Of a stretch of 20,747 nucleotides of DNA, positions 7,783 through 15,291 are shown piece after piece (positions within the stretch are counted from its first letter, which is position 1; each line of letters begins with the position of its first letter). The position numbers and the translations under genes were made by a program. This DNA comes from JALCSJ01 sp036788835 (GTDB lineage: Bacteria; Bacillota; Negativicutes; Acidaminococcales; Acidaminococcaceae). The notes beneath the pieces are model-generated. The model made no database searches. It had not been told where the DNA came from and saw only the letters and a program-made list of their open reading frames with translations. The stretch is from assembly GCA_036788835.1 (NCBI GenBank), contig DAIQMR010000031.1, forward strand, positions 1 through 20,747, read 5' to 3'.

Positions 7783-8961
7783 CTATTTTCTCCACACCAT
7801 TTTATCAACCACACCAGTAAAGCTCTGTATAATCTTTACCACTCTCGTTGATACATTTTCGTCTACATAATATCCTACTGGCGTACCATAATCACAGTTC
7901 TTGTTCATTTCTACCGCAGTATCCACAGCTTGTAACAGTGATTTTTCATCAATACCAGCTAAGATAAAACAGCCTTTATCCAGTGCTTCCGGTCTTTCTG
8001 TAGAAGTCCGAATGCATACCGCTGAAATCGGTTGTCCTATAGAAGCATAAAAACTAGATTCTTCCGGTAGCGTCCCACTATCAGAAACAACTGCAAAGGC
8101 ATACATCTGTAAACAGTTATAATCATGAAATCCTAATGGTTCATGTTGTATAACTCTTTTATCTAATTTAAATCCACTTTCATCCAAGCGTTTCTTACTA
8201 CGTGGATGACAAGAATATAAAATCGGCATATTATATTTTTCAGCCATTTTATTAATAGCAGAAAAAAGAGCTAGAAAGTTTTTCTCTGTATCTATATTTT
8301 CTTCTCTGTGAGCAGATAGAAGAATATACTTGCCATTCTCTAAGCCTAACCTTTTATGGACATCTGATGCCTTAATAGCTGCTAAATTTTTGTGTAATAC
8401 TTCTGCCATAGGACTACCAGTAACAAAAGTTCTCTCTTTAGGTAAACCACATTCAGATAGATATCTCCTAGCATGCTCAGAATAGGCCATATTAACGTCG
8501 GAAATAATATCTACGATACGTCGATTGGTTTCCTCAGGTAAACATTCGTCCTTACATCTATTCCCTGCTTCCATATGGAAAATAGGTATATGTAAGCGTT
8601 TAGCTGGTATAGCAGATAAGCAGCTGTTTGTATCTCCTAGAATCAGTAGAGCATCTGGTTTAATCTGACACATCAGTTTATAACTAGCATTAATTATATT
8701 CCCCATAGATGCACCCAAGTCATCCCCTGCTGCATCCATATATACTTCCGGTTCAGCTAATTGCAAATCTTTAAAAAATACACCATTTAAGTTATAATCG
8801 TAGTTTTGTCCAGTATGAGCTAGAATCACGTCAAAATATTGACGACATTTAGTAATGGTAGCTGACAAGCGAATAATTTCTGGTCTGGTACCAACAATAA
8901 TTAGTAATTTTAGTTTGCCGTTATTTTTAAACTTAATATCTTTATAGTCTACTTGCAGCAT
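7783..8961 (-). CDS. wbjD: UDP-L-FucNAc-forming 2-epimerase (WbjD/FnlC/CapG)
   Basis: This 392-residue enzyme belongs to the non-hydrolysing UDP-GlcNAc 2-epimerase family (GT-B fold). Recognisable stretches are VGTRPEIIRL (23-32), HTGQNYD (49-55), the GDTNSCL loop (109-115), HMEAGNRC (129-136) with PEETNRRIVD after it, and SAHREEN later. In the L-FucNAc pathway this enzyme performs the last step, C2 epimerisation of UDP-N-acetyl-L-pneumosamine to UDP-N-acetyl-L-fucosamine. The assignment to this step rather than to UDP-ManNAc formation comes from its position directly after wbjB and wbjC. I chose the ATG at 8961, which has AGG 8 nt upstream; the GTG at 8970 lacks a site. It follows wbjC with almost no gap, and translation is probably coupled. 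Confidence 0.92.
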   Translation of the reverse strand: MLQVDYKDIKFKNNGKLKLLIIVGTRPEIIRLSATITKCRQYFDVILAHTGQNYDYNLNGVFFKDLQLAEPEVYMDAAGDDLGASMGNIINASYKLMCQIKPDALLILGDTNSCLSAIPAKRLHIPIFHMEAGNRCKDECLPEETNRRIVDIISDVNMAYSEHARRYLSECGLPKERTFVTGSPMAEVLHKNLAAIKASDVHKRLGLENGKYILLSAHREENIDTEKNFLALFSAINKMAEKYNMPILYSCHPRSKKRLDESGFKLDKRVIQHEPLGFHDYNCLQMYAFAVVSDSGTLPEESSFYASIGQPISAVCIRTSTERPEALDKGCFILAGIDEKSLLQAVDTAVEMNKNCDYGTPVGYYVDENVSTRVVKIIQSFTGVVDKMVWRK

Positions 8962-8969
8962 CTTGTTCA

Positions 8970-8972
8970 CCT
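8970..8972 (-). promoter_or_regulatory. Ribosome binding site deciding the wbjD start
   Basis: The AGG of AGGTGAACAAG lies 8 nt before the ATG at 8961 and overlaps the wbjC stop codon. It favours the 392-residue form over one starting at the GTG at 8970. Confidence 0.5.
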
Positions 8973-10113
8973 ACACTTTTTCAAAATATGTATCAGGTTT
9001 ATTTGGATCAAAACACTCATTACACCACATAAAGGTTATTAGGTCAGTACTACCTTCATTGATTATATTATGAGTATAACCAGTGGGAATATCAATTACT
9101 TCTAGTTTATCCCCACTAACATGATAGTCTATAATTTCTGTAGTTCCTATTTTTCTAAATTGTATTAAAGCCTTACCACTTACCACTAAGAATTTTTCAT
9201 TTTTAGTATTATGCCAATGATTACCTTTAGTAATACCTGGTTTGCTAATATTGACACTAAATTGTCCTCTGTCTACAGTACGTATAATCTCTGTAAAGGA
9301 ACCTCTTGCATCTACATTCATCTTCAGTGGATAACTAAATTTATCTGTAGGCATATAGCTTAAATACGTACTATATAAATCTTTGGCAAAATTATTGTTT
9401 AGTTTTGGCACACTTAAATCTTTACGGCTATTTTTAAATTCATTTAGTAGTTCTACTATTTCACCAAGTTTAATTCTGTGGATAGTCGGTACATAGCAAA
9501 ATTTTCCAGCACAATGTTCTTTCCCGCTTAAAGCACCAATGATTTCATCAACCACATCATCAATATATACCAACTGCATATCTACATTAGGATCATTAAC
9601 TTGTATTGGTAAATCTCTGGCAATATTATTGCAAAATGTTGCTACTGCACTGTTATAATTTGGTTTGCACCATTTTCCAAAAACATTAGGCAACCTATAA
9701 ACCAAAACTTTAGCTCCTGTTTTTTCTGCATAAGCAAACAAAGCATCTTCAGCAGCTTTTTTTGACTTCCCATATGGGTTATCTAATTCTGCTTGTATAG
9801 ATGAGGTAATTAGTATCGGTGCTTTGTTATTATGCCTCTGCAATGTTTCTAGAAGTTGATTAGTGAGTTCATAGTTTCCAGTCATGAATTCATTCTGTTC
9901 TTTTGGCCTATTAACTCCTGCTAAATGAACTACAAAATCACAATCTGAAGTATATTTGTCTAACTCAGCAAGTGTATTATTTCTGCCATAGTAATAAACA
10001 AATATATCACTGTTTAATATATAATTTTTAGCCTTTTGTGTACGAATATTATCTAGTTGGGCAAGCAAGTTTTTTCCAACAAAACCATGCGCACCGGTAA
10101 CTAAAATTTTCAT
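8971..10113 (-). CDS. wbjC: UDP-2-acetamido-2,6-dideoxy-hexulose reductase (WbjC/FnlB/CapF)
   Basis: This 380-residue two-domain enzyme catalyses the middle step(s) of UDP-L-FucNAc synthesis: C3 epimerisation and NADPH-dependent C4 reduction of the 4-keto sugar made by WbjB. The N-terminal extended SDR domain (about 1-245) has the dinucleotide motif GAHGFVG (7-13), the strand HLAGVNRP (63-70) and the YGKSK catalytic pair Tyr114/Lys118. The C-terminal cupin domain (about 260-380) carries a metal-site pattern HWH (299-301), Glu306 and His348, as in CapF. Length and domain order match the family. The start codon overlaps the wbjB stop by one base (TAATG), implying coupled translation. No key residue seems missing. 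Confidence 0.94.
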   Translation of the reverse strand: MKILVTGAHGFVGKNLLAQLDNIRTQKAKNYILNSDIFVYYYGRNNTLAELDKYTSDCDFVVHLAGVNRPKEQNEFMTGNYELTNQLLETLQRHNNKAPILITSSIQAELDNPYGKSKKAAEDALFAYAEKTGAKVLVYRLPNVFGKWCKPNYNSAVATFCNNIARDLPIQVNDPNVDMQLVYIDDVVDEIIGALSGKEHCAGKFCYVPTIHRIKLGEIVELLNEFKNSRKDLSVPKLNNNFAKDLYSTYLSYMPTDKFSYPLKMNVDARGSFTEIIRTVDRGQFSVNISKPGITKGNHWHNTKNEKFLVVSGKALIQFRKIGTTEIIDYHVSGDKLEVIDIPTGYTHNIINEGSTDLITFMWCNECFDPNKPDTYFEKV

Positions 10114-11153
10114 TATTTATTCTCCCAGTTTGCCAGTTCATTTTTAATGTATGGTAATTCCAGTAACTTCTTTTTAATTTGTTCCACATTCAAAAGTTTC
10201 GTATTATTGCTATTAAACTCAGTTAATGTATTCCTTTTTCTATTTCCCTTACTGAAGTAATTATCATAATTCAAATCCCTATTATCTATTGGTACTTCAT
10301 AGAAGTTTCCTTTATCAATGGCTCTGGCACATTCCTCATTAGTGAGTAGTGTTTCATAAAGTTTCTCTCCATGACGAATACCAATAATTTTAATTTCATT
10401 ATCTGCATGGTACAATTCTTTTACAGCTTGTGCTAAATCACCAATTGTACTGGCTGGGGATTTCTGAACCATTAAATCACCTGTATGTGCATTTTGGAAC
10501 GCAAAGACCACGAGTTCCACGGCCTCTCTTAAGCTCATAATAAATCTTGTCATTTTAGGTTCCGTCACGGTAAGTGGCAGACCTTTTTTTATTTGTTCGA
10601 TAAATAACGGAATCACACTACCACGGCTACACATAACATTGCCATAGCGAGTACCACAAATTAGTGTCTTATCAGGAGACACTGTTCTAGATTTAGCCAT
10701 GAATACTTTTTCCATCATAGCTTTTGATGTCCCCATCGCATTAATAGGATATGCTGCTTTATCTGTAGAAAGACAAATAACTTTTTTTACTCCTGCATTA
10801 ATAGCTGCAGTGAGCACATTATCTGTGCCAATAACATTTGTTCTTACAGCTTCCATAGGAAAGAACTCACAGGATGGTACTTGTTTCAATGCAGCTGCAT
10901 GAAATATATAATCAACTCCATGCATAGCATCTTGAACTGAACTTATATTGCGGACATCCCCAATATAATATTTAATCTTCTCACTAAGTTGCGGAAATTT
11001 ATTCTGGTACAAATGCCGCATATCATCTTGTTTTTTTTCGTCTCTAGAAAAAATACGAATCTCTGCAATATCTGTATCTAAGAATCTATCTAACACCGTG
11101 TTACCAAAGCTTCCCGTTCCACCAGTAATTAACAAAGTTTTATTTTTAAACAT
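10113..11153 (-). CDS. wbjB: UDP-GlcNAc 4,6-dehydratase/5-epimerase (WbjB/FnlA/CapE)
   Basis: This 346-residue extended SDR enzyme starts UDP-L-FucNAc synthesis by 4,6-dehydration and C5 epimerisation of UDP-GlcNAc. The NAD(P)-binding motif TGGTGSFG is at residues 10-17, followed by FHAAALKQVP (84-93). The active-site run STDKAAYPINAMGTSK (129-144) shows the hallmark of this subfamily: Met140 stands where most SDR enzymes have the catalytic tyrosine, with Lys144 retained. Next come CGTRYGNVMCSRGSVIPLF and a substrate-binding C-terminal region, LMVQKSPASTIGDLA. The ATG at 11153 immediately follows the stop of the GT4 gene, with AGGG 9 nt upstream. It lies directly upstream of wbjC and wbjD in the standard order, which makes the pathway assignment secure. 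Confidence 0.95.
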   Translation of the reverse strand: MFKNKTLLITGGTGSFGNTVLDRFLDTDIAEIRIFSRDEKKQDDMRHLYQNKFPQLSEKIKYYIGDVRNISSVQDAMHGVDYIFHAAALKQVPSCEFFPMEAVRTNVIGTDNVLTAAINAGVKKVICLSTDKAAYPINAMGTSKAMMEKVFMAKSRTVSPDKTLICGTRYGNVMCSRGSVIPLFIEQIKKGLPLTVTEPKMTRFIMSLREAVELVVFAFQNAHTGDLMVQKSPASTIGDLAQAVKELYHADNEIKIIGIRHGEKLYETLLTNEECARAIDKGNFYEVPIDNRDLNYDNYFSKGNRKRNTLTEFNSNNTKLLNVEQIKKKLLELPYIKNELANWENK

Positions 11154-12359
11154 TTACTCTAACCCTCTTTCAAAATGTTGCATAATGATTTTATATGAAC
11201 TACTTACTGTATATTTATCTTGTAGTAATTTAAATGATTTATTACCCATCTCATTACGCATCTGCTTATTATCAACTAATTTCTTTACTGCTTCCATAAA
11301 CTCTTTCTTATTATCTCTCACTACTTTTATGCCACAACCTGCTTGTTCCACAATATCTCCCACATCAGTATTTGAATCTGTATAAGAAAGTATTGGCAAT
11401 CTGTTTTCGCAATAGCTCAAAACCCTTGAAGGAAAATTAGGAATGGTATATCTACTATCTAATAAAATAAGACCAACATCTGCACTTTCACAAATTTTTT
11501 CATATTCATCTTTTGGTAATGTCTGTATGTATTTCACATTCTGCAAATTATTATCGTCAATATATTTCTTCACATAATTCGATTCTGTTCCTCCACCAAC
11601 GAACAAGAAAAAAGCATTAGCTATATTAATATTCTTTAATTCAGGCATGAAACTCTGTATTCCCTGTGGCTTACCAAGATTCCCACCAAAAATAAAAACA
11701 CATTTATCATCTGAAATGCCATATTTCTGTAATAGTATTCTGGTTTTTTCTATTTTATCTTTTCTAACTCTTATAGAATTAGGATTCTCTTCTGTAACAC
11801 ATATTGATGGCAAAGTATTATGTTCAAGTACAAAGCTCATGTTAGCTGGCGACATGCACCCTATGTAATCACATGCTTTATATAACCTTTGCTCTTGCCA
11901 CCTAAAGTATTTATAAATTAAACCGTTTTGCTTAATGGCGCCAATATCGGCAATACCCTGTGGCCATATGTCCTTTAATAATAAATAAGTTTTAGCTTTA
12001 TATCTCTTCTTTAATTCACCAAAAACACCTGACAAAGTAATCGGTGGAGTAGACATAACAATTAAATCAAATTGTTCATTAACAAAATATTTATCTATAG
12101 CAGATTTGAATTGTCTACCAACTCTAATATTAGAAACACCTTTTTCGATAAAAGGAGTTTGCGTAAGATTACCTGTAGCTATATGTAGAATGCGTATACC
12201 ATTATTAGTTTCTATTCCAGTTTTAATACCTGTACGTGCTTCTGCTGAACAAGCAACTGTCACCTGATGACCATGAAAAACAAATTCATCCATTAAGTCT
12301 GTATATATGTTGTGATTTCCATTTTTAGGCCATGCTATTGTTAGAAACAGTATCTTCAT
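11154..12359 (-). CDS. GT4 glycosyltransferase, WbuB-like (probable L-FucNAc transferase)
   Basis: This 401-residue GT-B protein begins MKILFLTIAWPKNGNHNIYT and has an N-terminal acceptor-binding half containing DLIVMSTPPITLSGVFGELK and LLLKDIWPQGIADIGA. Its C-terminal donor half opens with CVFIFGGNLGKPQGIQS and carries the donor-site stretch PNFPSRVLSYCENRLPILSY. This layout matches GT4 proteins of the WbuB/WbjE group, which sit next to fnlABC and add L-FucNAc to the lipid-linked first sugar. Here too it lies immediately upstream of wbjB, so L-FucNAc is the likely donor sugar. The acceptor would be the sugar placed by the PglC-type transferase, whose stop codon it overlaps (ATGA, 12356-12359). 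Donor specificity is inferred from context, not from residues. Confidence 0.87.
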   Translation of the reverse strand: MKILFLTIAWPKNGNHNIYTDLMDEFVFHGHQVTVACSAEARTGIKTGIETNNGIRILHIATGNLTQTPFIEKGVSNIRVGRQFKSAIDKYFVNEQFDLIVMSTPPITLSGVFGELKKRYKAKTYLLLKDIWPQGIADIGAIKQNGLIYKYFRWQEQRLYKACDYIGCMSPANMSFVLEHNTLPSICVTEENPNSIRVRKDKIEKTRILLQKYGISDDKCVFIFGGNLGKPQGIQSFMPELKNINIANAFFLFVGGGTESNYVKKYIDDNNLQNVKYIQTLPKDEYEKICESADVGLILLDSRYTIPNFPSRVLSYCENRLPILSYTDSNTDVGDIVEQAGCGIKVVRDNKKEFMEAVKKLVDNKQMRNEMGNKSFKLLQDKYTVSSSYKIIMQHFERGLE

Positions 12360-12961
12360 TTGCTCCCCTTAAACTCTTCCATCGTTACACTTGTACTTGA
12401 AGAAATATCTTTTCTTTCTATAACTTTTATTATTGTCTGCCAAATAATTCGGCAATCTCCTAGAAATGTAATATTTTGAGTATACTCCACATCATATTTA
12501 AATTTTTGCTCCCAGGTTATAGCATTGCGTCCATTAACCTGAGCCAGCCCTGTTAACCCAGCTCTTACATCATGACGATGCTTTTGTTCCTTATTGTACC
12601 TTGGCAGATACTCTACCAACAAAGGACGTGGTCCAACAACAGCCATATCACCCATCAAAATATTTATTAGTTCCGGCAATTCATCAATTGATGTAGATCG
12701 CAAAAATTGTCCAAATTTTGTAAGACGAATTTCATCGGGGAGCAATTTGCCATATGCATCCTTTTGATTTGTCATAGTACGGAACTTTAGTATCTCAAAT
12801 ATTTTTTCGTTTTTACCCGGTCTCTTTTGTCTGAAAAATATAGGTGCGCCAAGTTTGAATCTTATCAAAAGTCCAACCATAATTAATAATGGTGACAGCA
12901 CTGTAAGTGCACACAGAGATAAAATAAAATCAAAAAATCTTTTAAGACAATTTTTATACAT
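12356..12961 (-). CDS. pglC: PglC-type initiating phosphoglycosyl transferase
   Basis: This 201-residue monotopic phosphoglycosyl transferase moves a sugar phosphate from a UDP-sugar to undecaprenyl phosphate, the first membrane step of the repeat unit. A single N-terminal re-entrant helix (about 10-33, with a central proline in LSPLL) precedes the basic stretch FFRQKRPGKNEKIFEILKFR (42-61). The catalytic Asp93-Glu94 dyad lies in SIDELPEL, at the same numbers as in Campylobacter jejuni PglC. Next come GDMAVVGPRPLLVEYLPRY (104-122) and GLAQVNGRNAITW (138-150). The C-terminal stretch VTMEEFKG also resembles PglC, whose donor is UDP-N,N'-diacetylbacillosamine. Together with the PglE- and PglD-like genes upstream, this suggests that a bacillosamine-type sugar, possibly with a non-acetate acyl group, starts the chain. 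GGAG lies 10 nt before the ATG. Confidence 0.93.
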   Translation of the reverse strand: MYKNCLKRFFDFILSLCALTVLSPLLIMVGLLIRFKLGAPIFFRQKRPGKNEKIFEILKFRTMTNQKDAYGKLLPDEIRLTKFGQFLRSTSIDELPELINILMGDMAVVGPRPLLVEYLPRYNKEQKHRHDVRAGLTGLAQVNGRNAITWEQKFKYDVEYTQNITFLGDCRIIWQTIIKVIERKDISSSTSVTMEEFKGSK

Positions 12962-12976
12962 AATCTAGCAACTCCA

Positions 12977-13708
12977 CTAATATACTTTTGAATTCAAGTT
13001 ATCCAATCTGTTCTTTATGTCCGCCAAAACATTATCTCCACCATGACCAGGATATATAATAGTATCATCTGGCAAAGACAGCAAAAACGGTTTTGTAGTA
13101 TCATTAAACTTCTTCATACTCCCACCCGGTAAATTCGTATGGGTAGGATAGTCCCCCATTAAACTATCTCCGGTAAATACACATACTAATTTGTCTTCGT
13201 TATCATATAAGCAAATACAGCAACTACCTTGAGAATGTCCAGGTGTAGAAATAACTTTTAAATTATATCCTGCAAATGCTAGTATAAAACTATCTTCATA
13301 GGTTAAATCAGCTTCGCAAACAAAAGGCTTAAGTTTTACATTATTTGTCCCTACTCTATGAGTGTCTGCCAATGCTACTCTCATAAAATCGCTATAATAT
13401 GATAAATTAAGTTTATCATTTTTTATGGCATTACCAATGACTTTAGAACAAATAAGTTTACAATGAAAATTTTCACGAAGTTGCTTAACCCCGGTAAGAT
13501 GATCAAAATGTTCATGGGTAAGCAAAATAGTAATATTACAAATTTCTTTACCCTTCAAGAACGGCACTACTTCCCCATTATCAGCTGGGTCAATAGCAAT
13601 GCCTTCTTTACCATGTATAATAGCATACATTCTGCTATCAAAAGGGATAAAAGGAAATGTAGCTAACTCAATATTTGGCAGTTTTAACTTATTATTAATT
13701 TCAAGCAT
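12977..13708 (-). CDS. MBL-fold metallo-hydrolase, glyoxalase II-like
   Basis: This 243-residue metallo-beta-lactamase-fold hydrolase has a complete dinuclear metal set: THEHFDH (64-70, giving His65, His67, Asp69 and His70), His158 in STPGHSQGS, Asp181 in FTGDSLMGD and His222 in YPGHGG. Such proteins most often hydrolyse thioesters or other esters. Here it follows a carrier-protein gene and belongs to the acyl cassette, so an editing or releasing thioesterase acting on an acyl carrier protein is a reasonable inference. A role unrelated to the pathway (detoxification) is the alternative. I start at the ATG at 13708; another ATG at 13729 would add seven residues and overlap the carrier-protein gene by 14 nt, without a better ribosome site. 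It lies 15 nt before pglC. Confidence 0.85.
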   Translation of the reverse strand: MLEINNKLKLPNIELATFPFIPFDSRMYAIIHGKEGIAIDPADNGEVVPFLKGKEICNITILLTHEHFDHLTGVKQLRENFHCKLICSKVIGNAIKNDKLNLSYYSDFMRVALADTHRVGTNNVKLKPFVCEADLTYEDSFILAFAGYNLKVISTPGHSQGSCCICLYDNEDKLVCVFTGDSLMGDYPTHTNLPGGSMKKFNDTTKPFLLSLPDDTIIYPGHGGDNVLADIKNRLDNLNSKVY

Positions 13709-13715
13709 AATAGAT

Positions 13716-13934
13716 TCATTCCATAACATCTAAAATGTCTTTGACCGTTTTAAACCCACGAACTTGTTCTCCTGAAATTGTTTTGCTAAATTCATCATCC
13801 ATCATTACGATAACAGAAAGTTTAGACATAGAGTCCCATTCTACCAGAGAGCTAAGAACTGTGTCTTCTTTTAACTTTCCTGTTTCTAAATCCAAAGTTT
13901 CTTCTAATAATGCAATTTTTCCGTTAGTTGTCAT
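13716..13934 (-). CDS. Acyl carrier protein (second of two)
   Basis: This is a 72-residue acidic four-helix carrier protein. The phosphopantetheine attachment site is Ser35 in VEWDSMSKLSVIV, with hydrophobic helix II following (VIVMMDDEF). The sequence before it, LKEDTVLSSL, takes the usual linker position. The motif W-D-S-M differs from the DltC-like G-L-L-D-S-F of the other carrier protein in this operon, so the two likely dock with different enzymes. It lies between the KAS III gene (24-nt gap, GGAG 10 nt before its ATG) and the metallo-hydrolase. It is therefore the natural partner of the KAS III enzyme, by inference. It needs a 4'-phosphopantetheinyl transferase from elsewhere in the genome; none is encoded here. 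Confidence 0.88.
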   Translation of the reverse strand: MTTNGKIALLEETLDLETGKLKEDTVLSSLVEWDSMSKLSVIVMMDDEFSKTISGEQVRGFKTVKDILDVME

Positions 13935-13958
13935 TTTTTGTTTTCTCCATTTTATATA

Positions 13959-15026
13959 CTATAAATCAGAAAATACCATTGAACAAAATTTCAGTTTTCC
14001 TATATCCATGATAACAGCACACCAAGTTAAACCACTACCAAAAGCCGATAAACAACACTTTCTCTCATTTGAAAGCAAATCTTCTGCTAAGTCATATGTA
14101 ATAGTAACAGGTACTGTCACTCCACTGCTATTACCAAAACTCTCTACAATATTAATCGGAACCTTCTTGGTTGGAATTTTTAGATTTTGAATAAGCTTTT
14201 GCAATATAAATTTATTAGGTTGGTGGAATACAAACCAATCAATAATATCACTCTTAATCCCTGCAAATTCAATAGTATCCGCAATCATGGGTGGTACATC
14301 ATGTATAACAAACTCAAAAACGCCTGTACCATCCATTACCAAATTGTCTAAACTGCGAACATTACCAGTAGCATCTTTTGTCATAGTTGCTGTCGTCTCA
14401 GAGCAAGGCATTCTTGATCCACCTGCCGGTATTGATAATACCTTACTTCTTTTTCCATCCATTTTTATATTAAAATAAATTGAACTAGAAACACCATTTT
14501 CTACAACTGTTATAGAAGCGGCATCGCCTATTAGCGGGAAACTATTTCTGTCTTGTTTGGATGTTTTTTTACTCAAAGTGTCCACATTACAAAGCAAAAC
14601 TTTTTTATTAGGCATATGCTCCAACAACATAAAAGCTTCAAGCAATCCCATTTCGTATCCACAGCAGCCCTGCAAAACATCCATACAAAGGACATCATTA
14701 GACATATCGAAATGTCCTTGAATTATGTTGCTGACATGTGGAACAAAATGGTCAGGAGTTAATGTTACTACTACAATTGCACCTATATCATTTAAATTAA
14801 GCAAAGAATTATCAATAAGATGCTGAATTCCATATATGCATAAATCAGAAGAAGCTGTGGTTTCCTTTACCAATCTATGTTTTTCATAACCCATGATTTT
14901 TTTCAACTTCATGGTCTGTTTAGCTGGAAAACTATAGTTATTAACTTCATCATCAAAATAAGATTCTTTTTCCGGCATTACAGTAAGGATTCCAGCTATT
15001 CGTTTATTCTGAAAAACAAGCTTCAT
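13959..15026 (-). CDS. 3-oxoacyl-ACP synthase III (FabH-like) or KAS III-type acyltransferase
   Basis: This 355-residue thiolase-fold protein has the full KAS III triad: Cys121 in VLQGCCGYEMG, His268 in FVFHQPN and Asn299 in ESFGNSS. In fatty-acid FabH the triad condenses an acyl thioester with malonyl-ACP. Related enzymes in glycan and natural-product clusters instead transfer acyl groups or condense unusual substrates. Features unlike housekeeping FabH include Gln-Gly before the catalytic cysteine (Ala-Ala in E. coli), a second cysteine directly after it (Cys122), and extra length (355 versus about 317 residues). The start codon overlaps the stop of the DltC-like carrier gene (ATGA, 15023-15026), and a second carrier gene follows 24 nt later, so the enzyme is sandwiched between its likely partners. 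Decarboxylative chain extension is the simplest role; transfer without condensation is an open alternative. Confidence 0.88.
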   Translation of the reverse strand: MKLVFQNKRIAGILTVMPEKESYFDDEVNNYSFPAKQTMKLKKIMGYEKHRLVKETTASSDLCIYGIQHLIDNSLLNLNDIGAIVVVTLTPDHFVPHVSNIIQGHFDMSNDVLCMDVLQGCCGYEMGLLEAFMLLEHMPNKKVLLCNVDTLSKKTSKQDRNSFPLIGDAASITVVENGVSSSIYFNIKMDGKRSKVLSIPAGGSRMPCSETTATMTKDATGNVRSLDNLVMDGTGVFEFVIHDVPPMIADTIEFAGIKSDIIDWFVFHQPNKFILQKLIQNLKIPTKKVPINIVESFGNSSGVTVPVTITYDLAEDLLSNERKCCLSAFGSGLTWCAVIMDIGKLKFCSMVFSDL

Positions 15027-15253
15027 GCTTTTCCACCACTTTTTTTCACTAACTCTTCAATGGTATTAATTGTCATAAAATTATCTGGAATAACATCCAG
15101 TCCATCAATTTGAATATTAAAAACTTCTTCTAGCGAAGTAACCAAAGTTACAATATCAAAAGAATCTAATAAGCCATCTTCAATAAAATTCTCACTATCT
15201 CCATATTCATACTCAGGATGCAACTCATTTAAAATTTTTTCTATTTTATTCAT
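15023..15253 (-). CDS. Carrier protein, DltC-like (first of two)
   Basis: This 76-residue acidic carrier protein has its phosphopantetheine site at Ser31 in EDGLLDSFDIVTLV. The stretch FIEDGLLDSFD closely resembles DltC (D-alanyl carrier protein), where the consensus is FEEGLLDSFG. This pairs well with the DltA-like adenylating enzyme two genes upstream. The pair would activate an acid, probably an amino acid, and hold it as a thioester. I start at the ATG at 15253 because GAGG lies exactly 7 nt upstream; the ATG at 15259 and the TTG at 15268 are too close to that site or upstream of it. Its stop overlaps the KAS III start. DltB and DltD are absent, so teichoic-acid alanylation is not the likely role. 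Confidence 0.9.
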   Translation of the reverse strand: MNKIEKILNELHPEYEYGDSENFIEDGLLDSFDIVTLVTSLEEVFNIQIDGLDVIPDNFMTINTIEELVKKSGGKA

Positions 15254-15260
15254 GTTCATA

Positions 15261-15264
15261 CCTC
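15261..15264 (-). promoter_or_regulatory. Ribosome binding site deciding the start of the DltC-like carrier gene
   Basis: GAGG on the minus strand, 7 nt before the ATG at 15253. The in-frame ATG at 15259 is only one base from it, so 15253 is the real start. Confidence 0.6.
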
Positions 15265-15291
15265 GCAAAAGTTTTTATATTCATTACTTGT

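Noticed and set aside
7774..7789. Hairpin AAAATAG-TT-CTATTTT at the wbjD stop as a transcription terminator
   Set aside because: The stem is nearly all A-T, spans the stop codon and has no following T-run; it would be too weak.
12977..13708. Metallo-beta-lactamase
   Set aside because: There is no signal peptide, the ligand set and length are of glyoxalase II type, and the gene lies within an acyl-carrier cassette.
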